Source: an uncultured Collinsella sp.
GTDB taxonomy: Bacteria > Actinomycetota > Coriobacteriia > Coriobacteriales > Coriobacteriaceae
Assembly: GCA_959602875.1 (NCBI GenBank)
Contig: CAUGVQ010000034.1
Location: 1-17,890 of the forward strand
Length of the DNA: 17,890 nt
Reading direction: 5' to 3'
Shown piece after piece: positions 13,144 to 17,890 of the stretch (positions within the stretch are counted from its first letter, which is position 1; each line of letters opens with the position of its first letter). The translations under genes were made by a program, and so were the position numbers. The notes beneath the pieces are model-generated. The model had not been told where the DNA came from. It was given only the letters and a program-made list of their open reading frames with translations, and made no database searches.

Positions 13144-13234
13144 CGAATCCGTACGTTCCTGACGATAGAGCAATCGAATCCGTACGTTCCTGACGCAAAA
13201 GACCCTGCAAACGTCAGGAACGTACGGATTCGAT
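13144..13234. repeat. Three-copy 21-22 bp repeat with long perfect hairpin
   Basis: The sequence CGAATCCGTACGTTCCTGAC plus G occurs at 13144-13164 and 13175-13195 in direct orientation and once inverted at 13212-13232. The second and third copies form perfect 23-bp arms (13173-13195 and 13212-13234) with a 16-nt loop. This resembles a REP/BIME-like intergenic element or a degenerate miniature mobile element. It may also end yebC-antisense or ATPase-side transcripts, though no T-run follows. Confidence 0.85.
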
Positions 13235-13305
13235 ATGGCAAGCTATAGCAAGCGGCAAACGGCAGGAACGCATGGCCACTGGTGAGCGGCGGCAGCGGCA
13301 GCGCT

Positions 13306-13327
13306 CTTGTACAACGTCCTTGTACAA
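13306..13327. repeat. Doubled TTGTACAA palindrome, possible operator
   Basis: CTTGTACAA occurs at 13306-13314 and 13319-13327, with starts 13 bp apart. Each contains the perfect 8-bp palindrome TTGTACAA. It lies about 80 bp upstream of the ATPase -35 box, where an activator or repressor could bind as two dimers. Confidence 0.4.
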
Positions 13328-13402
13328 AGGGGCACTGAACGGCACACGCGTCGTACGAATACCGTCCGCATCTCTGCAGCCGCACTACCGTTCACCGAAA
13401 AG

Positions 13403-13431
13403 ATGACTCTCCAGCAGGTGAAATATATATT
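13403..13431 (+). promoter_or_regulatory. Promoter of the P-type ATPase-trkA operon
   Basis: ATGACT (13403-13408), a 17-nt spacer and TATATT (13426-13431) make a plausible sigma-A promoter in an AT-rich patch. It leaves an untranslated leader of about 185 nt. Confidence 0.55.
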
Positions 13432-13437
13432 AGTGCG

Positions 13438-13622
13438 AACCGTAAAAACCGCAGGTAAAACGCCATGAAAAAAGTTGTGTTTTCCCCTTGCAAACACATG
13501 CGCCAAGTCCTAGGATACCGCGCATCGCGAGGCAACGCATCCGGAGGCGCACTCGCGACCGTGTGGTTTCTTTTTCTCGCCGTGCAGCCCTGAGCTGCCG
13601 ACATGGGGAGAGGAGAGGTTTC
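13438..13622 (+). promoter_or_regulatory. Long structured 5' leader of the ATPase operon
   Basis: The leader can form GTGTTT/AAACAC (13477-13482 with 13492-13497) and TCGCGAG/CTCGCGA (13525-13531 with 13552-13558). It also holds a 42-codon frame MKKVVFSPCKHMRQ starting at 13465 and ending in TGA at 13593, 29 nt before the ATPase ATG. It does not match any riboswitch consensus I can recall. An RNA regulatory role is a guess from length and structure. Confidence 0.3.
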
Positions 13623-16553
13623 ATGGGAAGCCGTCTCGGCGCATCGCCCGCTGTCATGCGCGATGCGTCCGCCGCGCAGACGCAAGGCGCGGCAGAGCGG
13701 GCTGAGGGGTGCGAGGACACCGACCCGCTCGAACGAATCCGTACACAATCAATCGATCATGTTCTTGCCGAGCTCGGCTCGGGCAAGGGCGGCCTGAGCT
13801 CGCAAGAAGCTGCCGCCCGCCAGCAGAAATCCGGCAAGAACCTCATCGAAAGCGCGAAAAAGCGATCGCCGCTTCTCGCGTTTCTTTCGAACTTCACGCA
13901 CCTTATGGCCATCCTGCTCTGGGTCGCCGGCGCAATCGCGTTTTTCGCCGGCATGCCCGAGCTCGGCGTGGCCGTGTGGCTCGTGAACATCATCAACGGT
14001 GTCTTTAGCTTCTGGCAGGAGCACCGTGCAAGCCAGGCGACCGAGGCCCTGAAAAAGATGCTCCCGGCATACGCCACCGTCATCCGCGACGGTCAGCAGC
14101 AAAAGATTCTTGCCGAGGACCTCGTTCCCGGCGACGTCATGCTCCTTGCCGAGGGCGATAAGATCTCGGCGGACGCCCGTGTCATCCAGAGCTCCGACTT
14201 GCAGGTAAACCAGTCCACCTTAAACGGCGAATCCACCCCGTCGCGCAAGACTGCCGACGCCGTTGTGGAGGACGGCCTCTCAGCCGCCGAGATTCCCAAC
14301 CTCGTCTTTGCCGGAACCAGCGTGTCGGAGGGCAACGGTCGCGCCGTTGTCTTTCGCATCGGCATGGCGACCGAGTTTGGCAAAATCGCGAGCCTGACGC
14401 AAAATATGGAGGCTGCCGAGAGCCCGCTCACCCGCGAGCTCAATCGCCTCACCAAACAGGTGACGGTCTTTGCCATGTGCATGGGCATCGCGTTTTTCCT
14501 GCTCAGCATGTTTGTGGTGAAAGAGCCGTTTGCAAGCTCTTTCATTTTTGCGCTCGGCATGGTCGTCGCCTTCATTCCCGAGGGACTCCTCCCCACTGTC
14601 ACGCTCTCGCTCGCCATGGCGGTGCAGCGCATGAGCACGCGATGCGCCCTTGTCAAGAAGCTTGACTCCGTTGAGGCGCTGGGCTCCACGAGCGTCATCT
14701 GCACCGACAAGACGGGCACGCTCACCCAAAACGAGATGACCGTGAACCATCTGTGGACGGCGACGCGCGAGTACGAAATCACCGGCGTGGGCTATGCGCC
14801 CGAGGGTCATATCGAGGCCGAAGGGTGCAGCTGGCGCGCCGTGGACGACGCCGACCTGGAGCTTCTGCTCGAAGGCGGCCTGCTCTGCGGCAACGCGCGC
14901 CTGGCCGCCCCCGAGGCCGAGAGCGGGCGCTGGGAGGTCTTTGGCGACCCGACCGAGGCATGCCTCATCGTCTCCGCCGAGAAAGGCGGCATCGACCGCA
15001 CCGAGCTCGAGCACCGCATGCCGCGCGTGAAGGAGCTTCCCTTTGAGAGCCGTCGCAAGCGCATGACGACGGTGCACGCCCTCGAAAACCCCGTCGATGG
15101 GGCGCACCGCATCGCCTTTGTGAAAGGCGCGCCCAACGAGGTCGTTCGCCTCTCCACACAGGTGCGCGCAAACGGCGCAACCGTTGCGCTCGATGAGGCG
15201 ACGCGCGAGCGCATCATGGCGGCAAACGACGCGTACGCTGCCGACGGCTTGCGCGTGCTCGCCGTGGCGTACCGCCCCCTCGACGGGCCTCGGGCCGATA
15301 GCGACATCCCTGCCGCAATGAGCGACTACGATCCCGACACCATCGAGCGCAACCTTACCTTTGTGGGCCTCGAGGTCATGATGGACCCACCGCGCCCCGA
15401 GGTCGCCGCCGCCGTAGCGGAATGCCACCGTGCGGGTATCCGCATCGTCATGATCACGGGCGACTACGGCCTCACCGCGGTGAGCATCGCGCGTCGCCTT
15501 AAGATCGTGGAGGGCGAGGACGTGTCGGTCGTCTCGGGCTTTGAGCTCGCCCACATGGACGATGACGAGCTCAAGCGCCGCCTTGCCGGACAGGTGGTGT
15601 TTGCCCGCATGGCGCCCGAGCAGAAGCTCCGCGTGGTCACCGCCCTGCAGGAGATGGGCGAGATCGTGGCCGTGACGGGCGACGGCGTGAACGATGCGCC
15701 GGCGCTCAAGAAGGCTGACATCGGCGTTGCCATGGGCGTCACCGGTACCGACGTGGCAAAAGAAGCGGCCGACATGATCTTGACGGACGATAACTTTGCC
15801 TCCATCGTTGCCGCCATCGAGGAGGGCCGCGCCGTCTACAGCAACATCCGCAAGTTCCTCCTCTACATCTTGAACTCCAACGCGCCCGAGGCCGTGCCCT
15901 CCGCTGTGTACCTGCTCTCCGGCGGTGCCGTGCCGCTGCCGCTTACCACGATGCAGATCCTGACTATCGACCTTGGCACCGACATGCTGCCCGCCCTCGG
16001 CCTTGGCACCGAGCCGCCCGAGGACGCCATCATGGACCAGCCGCCACGCGATCCCCACGAGCGCCTGCTCAACCGCCGCGTGCTCGTCAAGGCCTTCCTC
16101 TGGTACGGTCTTATGGGCTCCCTCGCCGCTATGGCGGGGTACTTCCTCGTCAACATGCTGCACGGCTGGACGCCCGGTATGCCGCTCTTTGGCCTTGGCA
16201 ACGACGGCGACCCTGTCTACATCCAGGCCACGACCATGACGCTTGCGGGCATCGTCTTCGCGCAGATCGGCCAGGTTATGAACTGCCGCACGGAGCGCAC
16301 CTCTGTCTTTGTGATCGGCCTTCTGTCGAACCACCGTATACTCACCGGCATCGTGTTCGAAATCGCACTCATCATCTTCCTTACGGTGTTTCCGCCGCTC
16401 CAGGGCCTTTTCCACACCACGCCTCTCGGCTGGCAGGACTATGTGTTCCTCTGCTGCATCCCGCCAATCGTCTTTGCCGTCGAGGAGCTCCGCAAAGCTT
16501 GGCTTCGCCGCCGAAGCGCGCGAAGCTCCGAGCGCACATCCCAAAAGAGTTAG
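13623..16553 (+). CDS. P2-type cation-transporting ATPase, Na,K-ATPase-like (P2C) ligands
   Basis: The product is 976 residues with about ten membrane helices. It has an actuator motif NGES (201-204), phosphorylation site D362KTGTLT, nucleotide-site KGAP (501-504) and hinge GDGVNDAP (686-693). The M4 helix reads IPEGLLPTVTLSL (Glu320), M5 reads NSNAPE (Ser752, Asn753, Glu756) and M6 reads IDLGTDMLPA (Asp783, Asp787). All six side chains match the Na,K-ATPase ion ligands, and the text after M6 (EPPEDAIMDQPPRDP) is also similar. It therefore pumps Na+, K+, H+ or Ca2+ across the membrane; the ion cannot be fixed from sequence. The ATG at 13623 has AGGAGAGG upstream; earlier in-frame codons look non-coding. 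Two TrkA genes follow at 9 and 12 nt. Confidence 0.9.
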   Translation: MGSRLGASPAVMRDASAAQTQGAAERAEGCEDTDPLERIRTQSIDHVLAELGSGKGGLSSQEAAARQQKSGKNLIESAKKRSPLLAFLSNFTHLMAILLWVAGAIAFFAGMPELGVAVWLVNIINGVFSFWQEHRASQATEALKKMLPAYATVIRDGQQQKILAEDLVPGDVMLLAEGDKISADARVIQSSDLQVNQSTLNGESTPSRKTADAVVEDGLSAAEIPNLVFAGTSVSEGNGRAVVFRIGMATEFGKIASLTQNMEAAESPLTRELNRLTKQVTVFAMCMGIAFFLLSMFVVKEPFASSFIFALGMVVAFIPEGLLPTVTLSLAMAVQRMSTRCALVKKLDSVEALGSTSVICTDKTGTLTQNEMTVNHLWTATREYEITGVGYAPEGHIEAEGCSWRAVDDADLELLLEGGLLCGNARLAAPEAESGRWEVFGDPTEACLIVSAEKGGIDRTELEHRMPRVKELPFESRRKRMTTVHALENPVDGAHRIAFVKGAPNEVVRLSTQVRANGATVALDEATRERIMAANDAYAADGLRVLAVAYRPLDGPRADSDIPAAMSDYDPDTIERNLTFVGLEVMMDPPRPEVAAAVAECHRAGIRIVMITGDYGLTAVSIARRLKIVEGEDVSVVSGFELAHMDDDELKRRLAGQVVFARMAPEQKLRVVTALQEMGEIVAVTGDGVNDAPALKKADIGVAMGVTGTDVAKEAADMILTDDNFASIVAAIEEGRAVYSNIRKFLLYILNSNAPEAVPSAVYLLSGGAVPLPLTTMQILTIDLGTDMLPALGLGTEPPEDAIMDQPPRDPHERLLNRRVLVKAFLWYGLMGSLAAMAGYFLVNMLHGWTPGMPLFGLGNDGDPVYIQATTMTLAGIVFAQIGQVMNCRTERTSVFVIGLLSNHRILTGIVFEIALIIFLTVFPPLQGLFHTTPLGWQDYVFLCCIPPIVFAVEELRKAWLRRRSARSSERTSQKS

Positions 16554-16562
16554 GAGATCATC

Positions 16563-17216
16563 ATGAACGTTATCATTGTGGGCATTGGCTTTATGGGTAC
16601 CGGTCTTGCCCAGCGCCTCATCCATCAAGGATTTTCCGTCACCGCCGTTGACCAGAACCAGACAGCGCTCGACGCTCTGGGCGATACCTTTCCTGGAAAG
16701 CGCGTGTGCGGCGTGGGATTTGACCGCGACGTTCTCGAACAGGCCTGCATTGAGCGCACCGACGCCGTCGTATCGTGCATGGGGTCTGACGAAGCCAACA
16801 TCGTCGTCGCCCATGTGGCCCGCTCGACCTTCCACGTACCGCGCGTCATCGCGCGCCTGCACGACCTCTCCAAGGCGGATACGTATCGCCGCCTGAACAT
16901 CCAGACGATCTCGCCCAACGCCTGGGGCATCGCCCGCACGGCCGAGCTGCTCACCTACCAGCACCTCGACAGCGTGTATGACGTGGGCTCCGGCGATGTG
17001 GCCATCGTGCGCGCCGACGTGCCGGCGCTACTCGACGGCACCACGGTGCGCGAGCTCACCGCACTTGGCGAAGTTCAGATTGTGAGCGTCTCGCGCGACA
17101 ACGAGACCTTTATCCCCACGCAGGGCACCGTGCTCGTCGACGGCGACATCGTCTACGCTGCCGTCGCCACAAGTGCCACGCGCAAATTTAAGCAGATGTT
17201 CGGCATCGCCGCGTAA
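16563..17216 (+). CDS. trkA: TrkA/RCK-type potassium uptake regulatory subunit (first copy)
   Basis: The product is 217 residues: an N-terminal Rossmann nucleotide-binding domain (MNVIIVGIGFMGTGLAQRLI, GxGxxG near 7-12; acidic residue in SVTAVDQN at the second strand) and a C-terminal TrkA-C domain from about 140 (VAIVRADVPALLDGTTVREL). Such proteins form rings on TrkH/KtrB channels and gate K+ flow in response to NAD(H) or ATP/ADP. E. coli TrkA has both units in one chain. Actinobacteria often split them into two adjacent genes (CeoB and CeoC in mycobacteria), as here. AGGAG overlaps the ATPase stop, with the ATG 9 nt after it, so all three genes are probably translated from one transcript. 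Confidence 0.88.
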   Translation: MNVIIVGIGFMGTGLAQRLIHQGFSVTAVDQNQTALDALGDTFPGKRVCGVGFDRDVLEQACIERTDAVVSCMGSDEANIVVAHVARSTFHVPRVIARLHDLSKADTYRRLNIQTISPNAWGIARTAELLTYQHLDSVYDVGSGDVAIVRADVPALLDGTTVRELTALGEVQIVSVSRDNETFIPTQGTVLVDGDIVYAAVATSATRKFKQMFGIAA

Positions 17217-17228
17217 GGAGGACTCATC

Positions 17229-17890
17229 ATGCAGATTATCATCGTGGGTGGCGGCAAGACCGGCTCGCACCTAGCCGAGCGCCTGACCGAAGACGGTGCC
17301 GCCGTGACCGTTATCGAGGGACGTCCCGAAGTGGCCCGCCACCTGCGCGCCGCCTGCCCCACCGCTACCGTTATCGAGGGATCCGGATCCGACCCGCAGG
17401 TACTCGAGCGCGCCGGCATCCATATGGTGGATGCGCTCGCCGCTGTCACGGGCGAAGACGAGGTCAACCTCGTCGTGTCGATGCTCGCCAAGATGGAGTT
17501 TTCGGTGCCGCGCGTGGTCGCCCGTGTGAACAGCCCGGCCAACGCATGGATGTTCACCCCGGCAAATGGTGTCGATGTGGGTGTGAACCAGGCGGAGATC
17601 ACGGCGCGCTTCATCTTGGAAGGCATGAACGCCCGCGACGTCTACACGCTCATGAGCCTTGGCCGCGATGACCACCGCATCGTCCAAGCGACCGTGGCGC
17701 CCAGCGCGCATGTGGCAGGTAAGACCCTGCGTGACATCGCCTTTCCCGCAGAGACCATCGTGGCGGGCGTCGAGCACGAGGGGGCGCTCGCCGTCCCCAA
17801 CGGCGATACCATACTCGCCCCCGGCGATGAAGCCGAACTCTTTACCACCGATGAGGGCACCGAGGAGCTAAGGCGCCTCTTTTCGAAGCG
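17229..17890 (+). CDS. trkA: TrkA/RCK-type potassium uptake regulatory subunit (second copy, 3' end cut)
   Basis: 220 codons are in the window and the frame is still open at the right edge, ending TEELRRLFSK. The family length is about 220-225, so only a few residues are missing. The N-terminus MQIIIVGGGKTGSHLAERL gives the GGGKTG nucleotide loop, and VTVIEG places Glu at the end of strand two, as in NAD-binding forms. FTPANGVDVGVNQAEITARF is a family-typical segment, and the TrkA-C domain begins at about 140 (IVQATVAPSAHVAGKTLRDI). It starts 12 nt after the first trkA with AAGGAGG upstream. A trkH/ktrB channel gene is likely to follow outside the window; the sequence here does not show it. 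Confidence 0.9.
   Translation, partial: MQIIIVGGGKTGSHLAERLTEDGAAVTVIEGRPEVARHLRAACPTATVIEGSGSDPQVLERAGIHMVDALAAVTGEDEVNLVVSMLAKMEFSVPRVVARVNSPANAWMFTPANGVDVGVNQAEITARFILEGMNARDVYTLMSLGRDDHRIVQATVAPSAHVAGKTLRDIAFPAETIVAGVEHEGALAVPNGDTILAPGDEAELFTTDEGTEELRRLFSK

Larger units (their letters stand above)
12937..13622. other. Gene-poor stretch between yebC and the P-type ATPase
   Basis: No protein-like frame is visible in these 686 nt apart from a doubtful 42-codon upstream frame at 13465-13593. The stretch holds the 5' region of yebC (only a weak TGC-TAAAGT extended -10 candidate on the minus strand at 13013-13005), a three-copy repeat with a long hairpin, a doubled TTGTACAA palindrome and the promoter and leader of the ATPase operon. 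I saw no tRNA or known riboswitch. Confidence 0.7.

Noticed and set aside
13144..13234. CRISPR array
   Set aside because: There are only three units, one inverted, with unequal short gaps (10 and 16 nt) and no cas genes nearby.
13438..13622. c-di-AMP (ydaO) or Mg2+ (M-box) riboswitch before the ATPase
   Set aside because: I could not match the conserved core sequences I know for either class, so only a generic structured leader is listed.
14280..16964. 894-codon open frame on the minus strand opposite the ATPase
   Set aside because: It is the reverse shadow of a GC-rich real gene: low-complexity His, Asp, Gly and Arg composition, no domain seen, and it crosses two real genes.

Overview
The window is about 60% GC by eye and has tightly packed operons with strong Shine-Dalgarno sites. 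Several genes point to a Gram-positive, high-GC gut actinobacterium: paired single-domain TrkA proteins, an AmaP/DUF2273/Asp23 envelope operon, PTS sugar uptake and a YebC regulator. My best guess is Coriobacteriia (Collinsella or a relative). This is inferred from gene content; no similarity search was run. Most of the left two-thirds is transcribed leftwards.

Layout, left to right. (1) 1-2308, minus: the start of a TIR-domain gene cut by the window edge, and just upstream of it a 737-residue protein with a TIR-like N-terminus, one membrane helix and a large beta-propeller-like extracellular part. (2) 2351-4970, minus: a methionine ABC uptake operon metN-metI-metQ, closed by a terminator. 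It is preceded by a good promoter, a 38-codon reading frame rich in methionine codons (MMMVMQM) whose ATG lies 7 nt past the -10 box, and mutually exclusive hairpins. This looks like a methionine-responsive, probably leaderless, leader-peptide attenuator. (3) 5096-9276, minus: a sugar operon with a ChbG-like deacetylase, a PTS EIICB permease, a GH4 NAD/Mn-dependent 6-phospho-glycosidase and a nitroreductase. It is divergent from an RpiR-type regulator (9476-10228, plus). (4) 10291-12078, minus: an envelope-stress operon amaP-DUF2273-asp23. (5) 12130-12936, minus: yebC. (6) 12937-13622: a 686-nt gene-poor stretch with a three-copy 21-22 bp repeat, a long perfect hairpin, a doubled TTGTACAA palindrome and the promoter and leader of the next operon. 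(7) 13623-17890, plus: a P-type ATPase whose cation ligands match the Na,K-ATPase (P2C) type, followed at close spacing by two TrkA/RCK proteins, the second cut by the right edge.

The most interesting item is the methionine leader. Its parts (Met codons, a single GAGGC competed for by three GCCTC segments, stop codon beside the hairpin, U-run) fit attenuation logic. The transporter it would control has a MetN that lacks the C-terminal methionine-sensing domain, so the leader may be the main feedback point. Second are the tandem TIR genes. Third is the co-transcription of a Na,K-ATPase-like pump with paired RCK subunits.
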